Shown one piece after another: positions 14,450 through 23,169 of a stretch of 54,454 nt of DNA. The translations under genes and the position numbers were made by a program. Source of the DNA: UBA12079 sp964608745 (GTDB lineage: Bacteria; Patescibacteriota; Minisyncoccia; Phycocordibacterales; UBA12079); contig CAZSPC010000002.1 of assembly GCA_964608745.1 (NCBI GenBank), positions 1 through 54,454 on the forward strand. The letters are read 5' to 3'. The first letter of the stretch is position 1. The number at the start of each line of letters is the position of its first letter. Below the pieces are notes generated by a model that did no database searches, was not told the DNA's origin, and saw only the letters and a list, made by a program, of their open reading frames with translations.

Positions 14450-17161
14450 ATGTTAATTTCATACAACTGGATAAATAAATATTTTGACAACAGATTGCCA
14501 AAACCAAATGAATTGGTGGAGATTTTGAACTCCCACGCTTTTGAGGTTGAGAGTGTTGAGGATTTATCTCAAAGATTTAATAAAATTGTTGTTGGGCAGG
14601 TTGTGGGTGTGGAGAAACACCCTGACGCGGATCGTTTAAGTGTAGCAAGGGTAAATACAGGAAGTGAAGAATTGCAAATTGTTTGTGGTGCCTCTAACCT
14701 AGAAAAAAATCAAAAAGTTCCGGTTGCTACTGTGGGAGCTATTTTACCTGATGGGTTTGAAATTGGAAAAGCAAAATTACGAGGCGTTGAATCAAACGGA
14801 ATGATTTGTTCTGAGAGTGAACTTGGTTTAGCAAAAGAATCAGAAGGAATTATGGTGTTAGATGAAAGTGCAAAGATTGGACAAAATTTTGCTGAATACT
14901 TAAATTTAAACGACACAATTTTAGATATTGATGTTTTGCCAAACAGAGCCCACGACTGCCTTTCACATAGAGGAATGGCAAAAGAAATTGCCATCTTAAC
15001 CGACCTAGAGCCAGAAATCAAAAAAAGTGGGGTACCTGGTACCCCACAAACCGACATCAAATCATCTATTGTTGTGAAAATTGAAGATGAAAAATTATGC
15101 CGAAGATATATTGCTGTTGAAGTTCAAAATATTGAGGTAAAAGAATCTCCTGAGTGGCTTAAAAAAAGTTTAGAGTCAATTGGTCAAAGATCAATCAATA
15201 ATATTGTTGATGCAACTAATTATGTGATGTTTGACCTCGGTCAACCCCTACACGCCTTTGACAGAGAAAAATTATCGGGCGGAAAGATTATAGTTCGAAA
15301 TGCAAAATCAGGTGAAAAAATTACAACCTTAGACAAACAAGAAGTAGAATTAGATGAATCTGTTTTGATCATTGCAGATGAACAGTCTCCTTTGGCAATT
15401 GCTGGAGTAAAAGGTGGAGATAAAGCAGAGGTGGATAAAAATACAAAAAATATCGTATTAGAATCTGCAAACTTTGACCCAACTAGTATTAGAAAAACTT
15501 CTCGTCGATTAAATATTCCAACAGATTCTGCTAAAAGGTTTGAAAACGAAATTAGCACCGAATTGGCTGGTGTTGCAATGGATGAGCTAGTTGCTTTGAT
15601 AAAAGAAGTTGCTGGTACAAATGATACTCAATTTGGTGTTAAAAATGATGTTTATCCAAGAAAGCCTAATTTATACAAAGTGGGAGTTTCTACCGACGAA
15701 GTGAACAAATTGCTCGGTACAAATATTTCTGATAAACAGGTTGAAGAAATTTTAGATAGGTTTGGGTTTGAATATGAAAAAATTAACCCACTTGAAAAAG
15801 TTTTGGAATTAGCACCAACATTTGTGGGTGTGCCGTATAAATTAGGAGCAAGTGTTACCTATGACGCACCGAATAAATTTGATTGCTCATCCTTTGCTTC
15901 ATACCTATTTGCACAAGCGGGAGTTTCAATTCCTAGAATTTCAATCGACCAATACCTACTTGGAGACCGGGTCTCCAAGTCTGGGTTGCGAGCGGGGGAT
16001 TTAATTTTTGCTAATACGGGCGAAGGAAAAATTCATTATGAATCGGTAGAATTTTTGTCAGGCACGAAAATAGAAGAGGGGGTTGATCACCTAGGGGTTT
16101 ATTTGGGTGACGGTCAGGTGATTCATTCTTCTCGTTATAACAAAAATGGAGTTGGGATAGGAAAAATTGAAGATTTCGATCAGTTTAAAAACGTTGTTGG
16201 ATACAGGAGGGTGGTTGAAAAAGGCGCTAAACGGTATATGGTTACAATTCCATATGAGAGGATGGATCTGCGAATTAAAGAAGACTTAATTGAAGAAATT
16301 GGACGGGTTTATGGTTATAAAAATATTGAGTCAATTTTGCCGGAAAGTATTGGAGAGCCAAAAATCAATAAAGTTTTTTATTACTCCAACAAGGTTAGAA
16401 AGATTTTAGGAGAAATTGGTTTTAGTGAAGTGCAAACATATACTTTTGGTGATAGGGGTGAGGTTGAAGTACAAAAGCCTCTCGCGAGTAATTTAGGTTG
16501 TCTAAGGACTAATCTGACCGATGGAATTCAGAAAAGTTTAGATTTAAATCTCAAAAATGCACTGTTATTAGGACTAGATGAAATAAAGATTTTTGAAATT
16601 GGAAAAGTTTTTCCATCTATTGATAGTGAATATACTTCTTTTGCGATTGGTATTCGCTCAGCCAAAAAAATGAAGGCGTCCGTCATTGCGAAGGCGAAGC
16701 GTGTGGCAATCCAGGAAGTTATAAGTATCTTAAATAGTGAATTAAACATTGATTTGAAAGCGGAGGAAAAAGATGGAATTTTTGAAATAAACTTTGACGA
16801 GTTGGTTGAAAAACTTCCCGAATTAGAAAATTATGATGGTGTATTGCCAAAAGAGATCGGTGAAGCCATAAAATATCAAAAAATTTCACCCTATCCATTT
16901 ATGTTAAGAGATATTGCTGTTTGGTTGCCGAATGATAAGAATTCAGATGATTTATTGGCAATAATTACAGAAAATGCGGGAGATTTATTGGTAAATACAA
17001 AATTATTTGATACTTACGCACCCGAGGGCGAAAACAGGACATCTTATGCTTTTAATCTTGTTTTTCAATCAGGTGAAAAAACTTTAACCGATGATGAAGT
17101 AAATAAAATTATGGATAAAATTACGAAAGAGGTTGAGAAAAATGGTTGGGAAGTGAGGTAA
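14450..17161 (+). CDS. pheT: Phenylalanyl-tRNA synthetase beta subunit with inserted NlpC/P60 domain
   Basis: A 903-residue protein, about 100 longer than usual. Order: tRNA-binding OB domain (about 40-150), B3/B4 editing domain (205-370), start of B5 (406-446), an inserted block (about 447-590), the rest of B5 (591-630, IPYERMDLRIKEDLIEEIGR), catalytic-like core, and a C-terminal anticodon-binding FDX-ACB domain (about 810-903). The insert reads as an NlpC/P60 peptidase: Cys479 in FDCSSFAS, His547 in DHLGVYLGDG, His559 in QVIHSS, with GLRAGDLIF between. The Cys-His-His set is complete and His-His spacing is 12, as in Spr. NlpC/P60 enzymes cut peptidoglycan or similar peptides. Three palindromes lie in this CDS (15027, 15958, 16681). 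Confidence 0.95.
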   Translation: MLISYNWINKYFDNRLPKPNELVEILNSHAFEVESVEDLSQRFNKIVVGQVVGVEKHPDADRLSVARVNTGSEELQIVCGASNLEKNQKVPVATVGAILPDGFEIGKAKLRGVESNGMICSESELGLAKESEGIMVLDESAKIGQNFAEYLNLNDTILDIDVLPNRAHDCLSHRGMAKEIAILTDLEPEIKKSGVPGTPQTDIKSSIVVKIEDEKLCRRYIAVEVQNIEVKESPEWLKKSLESIGQRSINNIVDATNYVMFDLGQPLHAFDREKLSGGKIIVRNAKSGEKITTLDKQEVELDESVLIIADEQSPLAIAGVKGGDKAEVDKNTKNIVLESANFDPTSIRKTSRRLNIPTDSAKRFENEISTELAGVAMDELVALIKEVAGTNDTQFGVKNDVYPRKPNLYKVGVSTDEVNKLLGTNISDKQVEEILDRFGFEYEKINPLEKVLELAPTFVGVPYKLGASVTYDAPNKFDCSSFASYLFAQAGVSIPRISIDQYLLGDRVSKSGLRAGDLIFANTGEGKIHYESVEFLSGTKIEEGVDHLGVYLGDGQVIHSSRYNKNGVGIGKIEDFDQFKNVVGYRRVVEKGAKRYMVTIPYERMDLRIKEDLIEEIGRVYGYKNIESILPESIGEPKINKVFYYSNKVRKILGEIGFSEVQTYTFGDRGEVEVQKPLASNLGCLRTNLTDGIQKSLDLNLKNALLLGLDEIKIFEIGKVFPSIDSEYTSFAIGIRSAKKMKASVIAKAKRVAIQEVISILNSELNIDLKAEEKDGIFEINFDELVEKLPELENYDGVLPKEIGEAIKYQKISPYPFMLRDIAVWLPNDKNSDDLLAIITENAGDLLVNTKLFDTYAPEGENRTSYAFNLVFQSGEKTLTDDEVNKIMDKITKEVEKNGWEVR
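15027..15047. repeat. In-gene palindrome (PheT, 1)
   Basis: GTGGGGTACC and GGTACCCCAC around T, coding GVPGTP in the linker before the B3/B4 domain. Confidence 0.7.
15785..16219 (+). other. NlpC/P60 peptidase domain embedded in PheT
   Basis: Approximate limits of the insertion, judged from where B5 conservation stops (GFEYEKI) and resumes (GAKRYMVTIPYERMD). It is in frame and keeps Cys479, His547 and His559. An inner loop of about 25 residues (KIHYESVEFLSGTK) between the GDLIF strand and the His is longer than usual. Confidence 0.85.
15958..15980. repeat. In-gene palindrome (PheT, 2, inside NlpC/P60 domain)
   Basis: ACTTGGAGACC and GGTCTCCAAGT around G, coding LLGDRVSKS. Confidence 0.7.
16681..16714 (+). 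repeat. REP-like repeat copy 2, in frame inside pheT
   Basis: CGTCATTGCGAAGGCGAAGC then GTGTGGCAATCCAGG. Codes part of KKMKASVIAKAKRVAIQE. This matches the TCATTGCGAG.GAAGC.GGCAATC type repeat known from many genomes, here read as protein. Confidence 0.75.
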
Positions 17162-17200
17162 TTTTAAGACATTTAACAATTGATATGTGACATTTGACAA

Positions 17201-17236
17201 AGGTATCGATAGAGTATCGATACCCTATCGATACCT
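17201..17236. repeat. GTATCGATA palindrome, copy 1
   Basis: AGGTATCGATA ... TATCGATACCT around GTATCGATACCC-like core. The same palindrome with small changes makes up the variable arm of structured unit B (46603-46640). It lies immediately upstream of the promoter of the AbrB-like gene. Confidence 0.65.
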
Positions 17237-17258
17237 TTTTTGGTATAATTTAAATACT

Positions 17259-17417
17259 ATGAATAAAACTAGAAAAATAGGTAAAAATAGTCAGGGAACC
17301 TATTATGTTTCTTTGCCAAAAGGTTTGATAAAAGAACTGGGTTTTCGCGAAAAACAAAAGGTAGTAGTCAAAAAAAGAGGAAAAGGAATTTTGATTGAAG
17401 ACTGGAAAGATAAATAA
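17259..17417 (+). CDS. AbrB/SpoVT-type DNA-binding protein
   Basis: A 52-residue swapped-hairpin protein (RKIGKNSQGTYYVSLPKGLIKELG, then EKQKVVVKKRGKGILIE). The consensus of an N-terminal Arg/Lys-Ile-Gly, a Leu-Pro-Lys turn and a following beta strand is typical of the AbrB/MazE family; such proteins act as transition regulators or antitoxins. No toxin gene lies next to it. TATAAT at 17244-17249 is 9 nt before the ATG. The frame is open 24 codons upstream, but through the palindrome. Confidence 0.8.
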   Translation: MNKTRKIGKNSQGTYYVSLPKGLIKELGFREKQKVVVKKRGKGILIEDWKDK

Positions 17418-17418
17418 A

Positions 17419-17456
17419 AAACGGTGGGTGTCGGACACCCACCGTTTTTGTTTTTT
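17419..17456 (+). terminator. Strong terminator after AbrB-like gene
   Basis: ACGGTGGGTGTC and GACACCCACCGT around a tiny loop, then TTTTTGTTTTTTT. Confidence 0.9.
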
Positions 17457-17481
17457 TGATTATTCTTCTGCTTACCTGTTT

Positions 17482-18153
17482 CTAATTAGAGGTGCTTGTT
17501 GTTGCTTGCTCCGTTAGAGGTAAACTGCTGGAAGCAGTTGTAAGCTCTAATGGAGGTGTTGTAGTTGCGACTGATGGAGTGGCCGTTGGTGTTTCCATAG
17601 CTTCATCAATGTGAACGTTTACAACAAAAACAATTTTATTATTTTCTATATCATAAATTTCCATTGCCGGCATATCTTCTGTCCATTCAATTTCATTTGC
17701 TATCATATATTCTTCTAGAACTCTGTACATCTTTACCGGAGCCAACATAAATGACAACATATTTTTGTATGGGAATTCTGCTACGATACTTTTTGTTTTG
17801 GGTAGCGTCTTTACCATATAATCTTCTGTTGTTGTACTCAATTTTTGAATATCAGCGTCATTGATAATACTTCCCACCTCACTTCTTAATTTGTCTTTAT
17901 CGACTATTGCTGGATTATCTAGGTAAATACCAAACCCAACTTGATCAGTAATTTCTTCTGAAAGTAGAGCTTGATAAACTTCATCCATTGTAGATGCAAC
18001 TTGTGTGTAAGGTCCGACATATTCTTTATAGGCAACAGCGTAAGGACCCATCTCTTGTTCTGTTACTTCATAATTACTCAAACATCCCATATATCCAGCG
18101 ACCAAAAGGAATAGAATAATTAAAACAACAATTGTGTAAATTAATTTTCGCAT
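17482..18153 (-). CDS. Lipoprotein-like GyrI/SOUL-type effector-binding protein
   Basis: A 223-residue protein with an N-terminal membrane helix (residues 4-24) ending in GYMGCLS, a plausible lipobox Cys. The middle (about 35-170) has the features of a GyrI-like small-molecule binding domain: KEYVGPYTQVASTMDEVYQ, FGIYLDNP and KSIVAEFPYKN. A long Thr/Ser/Pro-rich tail follows. It is likely anchored outside the cell. Ligand unknown. Confidence 0.75.
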   Translation of the reverse strand: MRKLIYTIVVLIILFLLVAGYMGCLSNYEVTEQEMGPYAVAYKEYVGPYTQVASTMDEVYQALLSEEITDQVGFGIYLDNPAIVDKDKLRSEVGSIINDADIQKLSTTTEDYMVKTLPKTKSIVAEFPYKNMLSFMLAPVKMYRVLEEYMIANEIEWTEDMPAMEIYDIENNKIVFVVNVHIDEAMETPTATPSVATTTPPLELTTASSSLPLTEQATTSTSN

Positions 18154-18215
18154 AATAAATTATTTTTAATTTTTTAATACCCCATTATAAACTCTAAAAT
18201 GATATAATTGCAACC

Positions 18216-19184
18216 ATGAAAAGAGATGTTTTAATCTATCAAGCAAAAAATGGTGAAATAAAATTTCGGGGAGATTTTAGCGGTGATACTATTTGGGCAA
18301 CGCAAAAACAAATTGCGGAGGTTTTTGGTGTGAATTCTCAAGCTATTACAAAACATATTGGAAATATTTATAAAGATAAAGAGCTAGTAGAAAAACAGAC
18401 TTGTTCCAAAATGGAACAAGTTCAAATAGAGGGCAAGAATAAGGTTAAAAGAAGACTAAAATTTTATAATCTAGATATGATAATCTCGATTGGTTATAGA
18501 ATTAATTCCAAAAAAGCTACAGAATTTCGTATCTGGGCAACCAAAACCCTAAAACAACATATTACCAAGGGCTACACAATAAATAAAAAAATGATTGGTA
18601 AAAATTATGATGACTTTATGAAAGCGGTTGAAAGTGTACAAAAGTTGTTACCAAAAAACGACTTGATATCAAACGAAAATGTTTTAGAGCTTGTGAAAAC
18701 TTTTGCGAGTACCTGGTTTTCTCTTGAAGTCTATGATGAGGGTAATTTTCCCAAAAAAGGTTTTACTAAGAAAAAAGTAAAAGTGCATGCAGATGAATTG
18801 TATGAGGTGGTTTCTAGCTTTAAAAAAGAGTTAATAAGGAGAAAACAAGCGACTGACTTGTTCGCACAAGAAAAGAAAAACAAAAGCCTCGAAGGAATTT
18901 TGGGTAATGTTTTTCAGGCGGTTTTCGGTTCAGAAGTTTACCCAACAATTGAAGAAAAGTCGGCACATTTATTATACTTTGTAGTAAAAAATCATCCATT
19001 CAACGATGGCAACAAAAGAACAGGAGCTTTTTGTTTTGTATGGTTTTTAAGAAAAGCAGGCTTGCGATTTGATGGAAAAATTACACCAGAGGCTTTGACT
19101 ACGCTAACTTTGTTGATAACAGAATCAAAGCCAAAAGACAAAGACCGTATGATCGGGCTGGTTTTGTTGTTGCTAAAAAAATAA
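18216..19184 (+). CDS. RhuM-like protein fused to Fic/Doc domain
   Basis: A 322-residue two-domain protein. The N-terminal half (about 1-120) matches RhuM/virulence-type proteins (WATQKQIAEVFGV with KHIGNIYKDKEL, then DMIISIGYRINSKKATEFRIW), including a DNA-binding-like helix-turn-helix. The C-terminal half carries HPFNDGNKRTG (about 260-270), the catalytic loop of Fic enzymes, which transfer AMP or phosphate to target proteins. It may combine toxin and regulator. TATAAT (18203-18208) lies 7 nt before the ATG. Confidence 0.88.
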   Translation: MKRDVLIYQAKNGEIKFRGDFSGDTIWATQKQIAEVFGVNSQAITKHIGNIYKDKELVEKQTCSKMEQVQIEGKNKVKRRLKFYNLDMIISIGYRINSKKATEFRIWATKTLKQHITKGYTINKKMIGKNYDDFMKAVESVQKLLPKNDLISNENVLELVKTFASTWFSLEVYDEGNFPKKGFTKKKVKVHADELYEVVSSFKKELIRRKQATDLFAQEKKNKSLEGILGNVFQAVFGSEVYPTIEEKSAHLLYFVVKNHPFNDGNKRTGAFCFVWFLRKAGLRFDGKITPEALTTLTLLITESKPKDKDRMIGLVLLLLKK

Positions 19185-19190
19185 TTTTCT

Positions 19191-19739
19191 ATGAAAAAGA
19201 TATTGAATGTACCATATTATTCTCAACACAGAGATGTGAAAGACGGATATTGGAGGTTGAGAGCTTGTGGTATTTTGTGCCTAAAATCCATTTTAGATTT
19301 CCACTTGGACCCCGGGGTTCCAAGTGGTGTTGATGAATTTGTAGAGATGGCAGATAGGAAAGGTGCATATGGTAAAAGCGGATGGATTCATCAAGGTTTG
19401 ATTGATATCGCGGGCGAGTTTGGTTTGGAAATGGAAAGAAAAGAATACAAGTCAGATGATCTGAAAAAATCTGAAATGCTTTTGGAAAACGGAATCAATA
19501 GGATTGTTGATTCTATAAAAAATAATAAACCAGTTCTAATCTCTGCAATAAAAAGATGGAAAGAAAAAGATAAATTTCACATGATTGTCTTAACTGGTTT
19601 TGAGAATGACGAAAAAGGAAATTTAAAAGGTTTTTACTATAACGATACCGATTATGATGACGAAGAGGGAGGGGGTTTATTTGTTGATATAAAGACATTC
19701 AAAAAATATTGGAGAAGATTAGCTATTTTTGTGAAATAA
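19191..19739 (+). CDS. C39-like (Peptidase_C39_2) protein
   Basis: A 182-residue papain-fold protein without signal peptide. It starts LNVPYYSQH, has the probable nucleophile in RACGIL (Cys near residue 26), a Trp-rich turn (GKSGWIHQGL), the His in DKFHMIVLTG and an Asp in YYNDTDYDD. This order is that of PF13529. It starts 6 nt after the Fic gene and could be its operon partner. The coding sequence contains a 27-nt palindrome at 19301-19327 (codes LDPGVPSG). Confidence 0.8.
   Translation: MKKILNVPYYSQHRDVKDGYWRLRACGILCLKSILDFHLDPGVPSGVDEFVEMADRKGAYGKSGWIHQGLIDIAGEFGLEMERKEYKSDDLKKSEMLLENGINRIVDSIKNNKPVLISAIKRWKEKDKFHMIVLTGFENDEKGNLKGFYYNDTDYDDEEGGGLFVDIKTFKKYWRRLAIFVK
19301..19327. repeat. 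In-gene palindrome (C39-like gene)
   Basis: CCACTTGGACCCC and GGGGTTCCAAGTGG; near perfect with one extra T. Centre CCCCGGGG. Confidence 0.7.
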
Positions 19740-19895
19740 CCCCAAAATTGGCGATATTCGTTTCTTTTTTCTCAAATTTCCGTTTACTGTAATTGAAGAG
19801 GGTTGGCTTTTTGTTGACCAAAACATTTTTTATTGGTATTATTCTAGTAGAAAATAGACAATAAGATAACCATGAATTTTTAAGGAGGTGGAATC

Positions 19896-20243
19896 GTGAT
19901 ACCAAATTATTTTTTACAACAAAGCGGTTTTTTGTATGAGCCCTGGATGTATGTCTATGTTTTTATAATTGTTTGGGCTGGACTGGTTGCACTTACTGGG
20001 TTAACAGCAAGGCTTCGTCGAGAGAGAACAGAAATACCCAGATGGTTAATGGTAATTTGTGGGTTAGGAATTTTTTCCATGATATTACCTCATAGTTTAG
20101 TATTTCTATCATTTTTGATTATTGTGGTTATGCCCTCACTTTCAGCTCCTAATGGTGCTATTGCCATCAGCCTCTTATTTTTCTGTTTCAGTTATGGGCT
20201 AAGTATCTACATAATGTTTGTCCCAAGAAATGGGAAGTGTTAA
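19896..20243 (+). CDS. Small membrane protein, unknown
   Basis: A 115-residue protein with three to four membrane helices (about 15-37, 50-68, 70-85, 90-110) and a basic loop RLRRERTE. GTG start, preceded by a strong AAGGAGGTGG site. Ends with a hairpin terminator. No family recognised. Confidence 0.65.
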   Translation: MIPNYFLQQSGFLYEPWMYVYVFIIVWAGLVALTGLTARLRRERTEIPRWLMVICGLGIFSMILPHSLVFLSFLIIVVMPSLSAPNGAIAISLLFFCFSYGLSIYIMFVPRNGKC

Positions 20244-20253
20244 GTGATTATAT

Positions 20254-20289
20254 AAGGCGGATTTCAGCTTGCTGAAATTTGCCTTTTTA
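20254..20289 (+). terminator. Rho-independent terminator
   Basis: AGGCGGATTTCAGC and GCTGAAATTTGCCT then TTTTATTT. Confidence 0.85.
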
Positions 20290-20488
20290 TTTGGTAATCT
20301 TTGGTATTTTGTGCTTTGTGTTTTTTAATTTTAGTGGAAAAAATCATGGAAAAATCTATCTAATTTTGGTATAATATACCCAACGAAAGCATTGAAAAAT
20401 CTAACTAAAAAGCAGTAATGCTTATTTTATTTTTAAATAATTTTTTTCTAAAAACTAAAAACTTTTTAACTAAAAACTAACTTTATTT

Positions 20489-22588
20489 ATGCCAAAAAAA
20501 TCTGAAACAAAAGCAAAAAAAGCAACCAAAAAAACTAGTGGTTACGGAGCAGAGGACATCCAAATTTTAGAGGGTTTGGAGCCGGTACGAAAGCGACCGG
20601 GTATGTATATTGGTACTACTGGACCAGAAGGACTTCACCATTTGATTTGGGAAATTTTTGATAACGCTCGTGATGAAGCAATGGGTGGTTTTGCTGACAT
20701 AGCCGAGGTTGTTTTGTTGCCAGGTAATAAAATTAGGGTAACTGATAATGGGCGAGGTATTCCTGTTGATAAACATCCTAAAACAAAAGTGTCAGCTTTG
20801 GATACGATTATGACTACTCTTCATGCTGGTGGAAAGTTTGAGGGGGAGAGTTATCAGGTATCTGGTGGTTTGCACGGAGTGGGTGCTTCTGTTGTGAATG
20901 CTCTTTCTACTTACACCAAAGTAGTAGTTCATCGAGATGGAGCAGAACATATGCAAGAATATGCACGAGGAAAAAAGAAAAAAAATGTAAAGAAGGTTGG
21001 AAAGTCTAAATTAAATGGAACAGTTGTAACCTTCGAAGCTGACCCGGAAATTTTTGAAACTATTGAATATAATTGGAAAAAAATTGTGAATCACCTGCGA
21101 CAACAGGCTTATTTGGTTAAGGGTATGCGTGTCGTGGTAATTGATGCTAGGGAATATGAAGGAAAAATCGATGACAGTAAAGTTTTGTTTTTTAAAGAAC
21201 TTGGTCTCGATGTTCCATCTGAATCTTTCTATTTCGAAGGTGGTTTAATGTCCTTGGTTAAATTCTACAACCAAGCTCAAAAGCATATCCACAAAAACAT
21301 TTTTTATGTAGAAAAAAGTCCTGACGGAGTAGAATCAGTGGAGGTAGCTTTACAATACGTTGACGATATTTCACCCCGATTAGTTTCTTTTGCTAATAAT
21401 ACATCAACATCCGAGGGAGGAACTCATTTAACTGGATTTAAAACTGCTTTGACTCGGACTCTTAATTCTTACGGAAGAAAAAATAACATTATCAAAGACA
21501 AAGAAGGAAACTTTACTGGAGATGATGTTTTAGAGGGTATTACAGCAGTAATTTCTGTAAAATTGAAAGAAGTTCAATTCGAAGGACAAACTAAGTCAAA
21601 ACTTGGAACTGTTGAAGCTCGTGGAATGGTTGAATCTGTGTTCGGTGAGGCTTTTAATGCTTTCTTGGAAGAAAACCCAGATGATGCAAAAAAGATGATA
21701 AATAAGGTTATTCTAGCTCTTAGGGCGCGAAAGGCAGCTAAAGCAGCTAAAGATAGCGTGTTGAGAAAAGGTGCACTAGATGGCGTGACTTTACCTGGCA
21801 AATTGGCTGATTGTGCATCAAGAAAAGCAGAAGATTCAGAATTGTTTATTGTAGAGGGAGATTCTGCTGGTGGTTCTGCGAAACAGGGAAGGGATAGACA
21901 TACTCAAGCAATTTTGCCGTTACGGGGAAAAATTTTGAATGTTGAGCGAGCAAGATTGGATAAGATGCTAGCTTCACAAGAAATAAAAAATCTTGTGGTA
22001 GCTTTAGGAACTGCAATTGGAGATACATTTAATCTTGATAAATTGCGATATCATAAAATTATTATTGCAACCGATGCCGATGTTGATGGAGCTCATATTA
22101 GTACACTTCTCCTAACTTTATTTTATCGATACTTTAAACCATTAATTGAGGAGGGGTATATTTATCTTGCTCAACCACCTTTGTATAAAATTAAACAAGG
22201 AAAGAATTTGGAATATGTTTACACAGAGGAAGAAAAGAATGAATACCTAAGGGAATTAGGGGTTGATATAACAGACGAGCTGGATGAAATAGACGAGGGT
22301 GGGGAAGAGGTTGAATTGGAAGTAAAAGAGACAAAAACTAAAACAAAGAAAGATATTAAACCGAAGAGTACAAAAGTCCACATTCAACGATACAAAGGTC
22401 TTGGTGAGATGAATCCAGAAGAGTTGTTTGAGACGACTATGGATATTGAGAGAAGAATTCTGAAAAGAGTAACTATTAGCGACGGAGAAGAAGCTGATAG
22501 GGTATTTGATAAATTGATGGGGTCAGAGGTTGCTCCGAGGAAAACCTTTATTCAGACCAACGCCAAAATGGCGAATATTGATGTTTAG
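20489..22588 (+). CDS. gyrB: DNA gyrase subunit B
   Basis: A 699-residue type IIA topoisomerase ATPase subunit. A Lys-rich N-terminal tail (residues 1-16) precedes the GHKL ATPase domain with EIFDNARDEA, DNGRGIP and GGLHGVGASVVNALS. The transducer domain ends near 400. TOPRIM has EGDSAGGSAKQGRDR (about 456) and ATDADVDGAHI (about 529), and the tail carries QRYKGLGEMN. ParE cannot be fully excluded from sequence alone. The leader (20440-20488) is made of repeated CTAAAAACT words. It introduces negative supercoils together with GyrA, which is not in the window. Confidence 0.93.
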   Translation: MPKKSETKAKKATKKTSGYGAEDIQILEGLEPVRKRPGMYIGTTGPEGLHHLIWEIFDNARDEAMGGFADIAEVVLLPGNKIRVTDNGRGIPVDKHPKTKVSALDTIMTTLHAGGKFEGESYQVSGGLHGVGASVVNALSTYTKVVVHRDGAEHMQEYARGKKKKNVKKVGKSKLNGTVVTFEADPEIFETIEYNWKKIVNHLRQQAYLVKGMRVVVIDAREYEGKIDDSKVLFFKELGLDVPSESFYFEGGLMSLVKFYNQAQKHIHKNIFYVEKSPDGVESVEVALQYVDDISPRLVSFANNTSTSEGGTHLTGFKTALTRTLNSYGRKNNIIKDKEGNFTGDDVLEGITAVISVKLKEVQFEGQTKSKLGTVEARGMVESVFGEAFNAFLEENPDDAKKMINKVILALRARKAAKAAKDSVLRKGALDGVTLPGKLADCASRKAEDSELFIVEGDSAGGSAKQGRDRHTQAILPLRGKILNVERARLDKMLASQEIKNLVVALGTAIGDTFNLDKLRYHKIIIATDADVDGAHISTLLLTLFYRYFKPLIEEGYIYLAQPPLYKIKQGKNLEYVYTEEEKNEYLRELGVDITDELDEIDEGGEEVELEVKETKTKTKKDIKPKSTKVHIQRYKGLGEMNPEELFETTMDIERRILKRVTISDGEEADRVFDKLMGSEVAPRKTFIQTNAKMANIDV

Positions 22589-22628
22589 AAAAATAAGCCC
22601 AAAATAGAAATTTTGTTTCTATTTTTGA

Positions 22629-22671
22629 CTATATTTTTCTTAACCCACAAAGCTCGTTAAGAAAAATATAA
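22629..22671. repeat. ATATTTTTCTTAAC hairpin after gyrB
   Basis: TATATTTTTCTTAAC and GTTAAGAAAAATATA flank 13 nt. Arms of the type AGAAAAATAT recur at 30308-30345 and 51610-51650. Confidence 0.7.
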
Positions 22672-22706
22672 AAAAAGAGGTAACACTTCTAAGAGTGTTA
22701 CCTCTG
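22671..22706 (-). terminator. Terminator of small Cys-rich gene
   Basis: AGAGGTAACACT and AGTGTTACCTCT stem followed by TTTTTTT on the - strand. Confidence 0.85.
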
Positions 22707-22807
22707 TACAACGAAACTGAACTAAATCAGCTTTTAATCCAGTACCGGATTAGCCAAGCAGATGGTCCAGTTTACCGGCCTTGGCGTCAAGAACGAGCTG
22801 GCTGATT

Positions 22808-23017
22808 TCAGACTGTGAGGCCAAATATACCAGATTCAGTCATGGTGGTGCTGATTGCAAAATCAGCATCATCGTCTTTGCGTTTAGCGAGCTTGCTTAC
22901 TGTGACGCAGGCATCGGATCCACCGGCACAACAGGTGTGTGTTTCCAGAATGTCCGGGGAAATTGATACAGTTTGACCGGTTTTCTTTACAACAATGAAT
23001 TTGTTTTTGTCCTTCAT
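22808..23017 (-). CDS. Small protein, unknown
   Basis: A 69-residue protein with adjacent Cys (THTCCAGGSDACV). A very good ribosome binding site, AAAGGAGG, lies 6 nt before the ATG; the leader of about 90 nt contains two small hairpins (CACCAATGTGGTG followed by TTTTT, and GGGCAAAAAGCCC), the first like an attenuator. A promoter-like TTGCAA...TATATACT precedes the leader, and a strong terminator follows. Conserved function unknown. Confidence 0.65.
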   Translation of the reverse strand: MKDKNKFIVVKKTGQTVSISPDILETHTCCAGGSDACVTVSKLAKRKDDDADFAISTTMTESGIFGLTV

Positions 23018-23169
23018 AAGGACCTCCTTTGGGCTTTTTGCCCATAAAATTGAAAGAACTTTGGGATTTCTCCCGTTTTGTAAAAATCACCACATTGGTG
23101 ACACGAGAGTATATATTAGCAAATAAAAAATATTTTGCAAGTTTTTTGTGATAAACTTATTTAAGTTAA

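Noticed and set aside
22781..22966. Open frame of 61 codons on the + strand
   Set aside because: Antisense to a small gene with a strong ribosome binding site and terminator.
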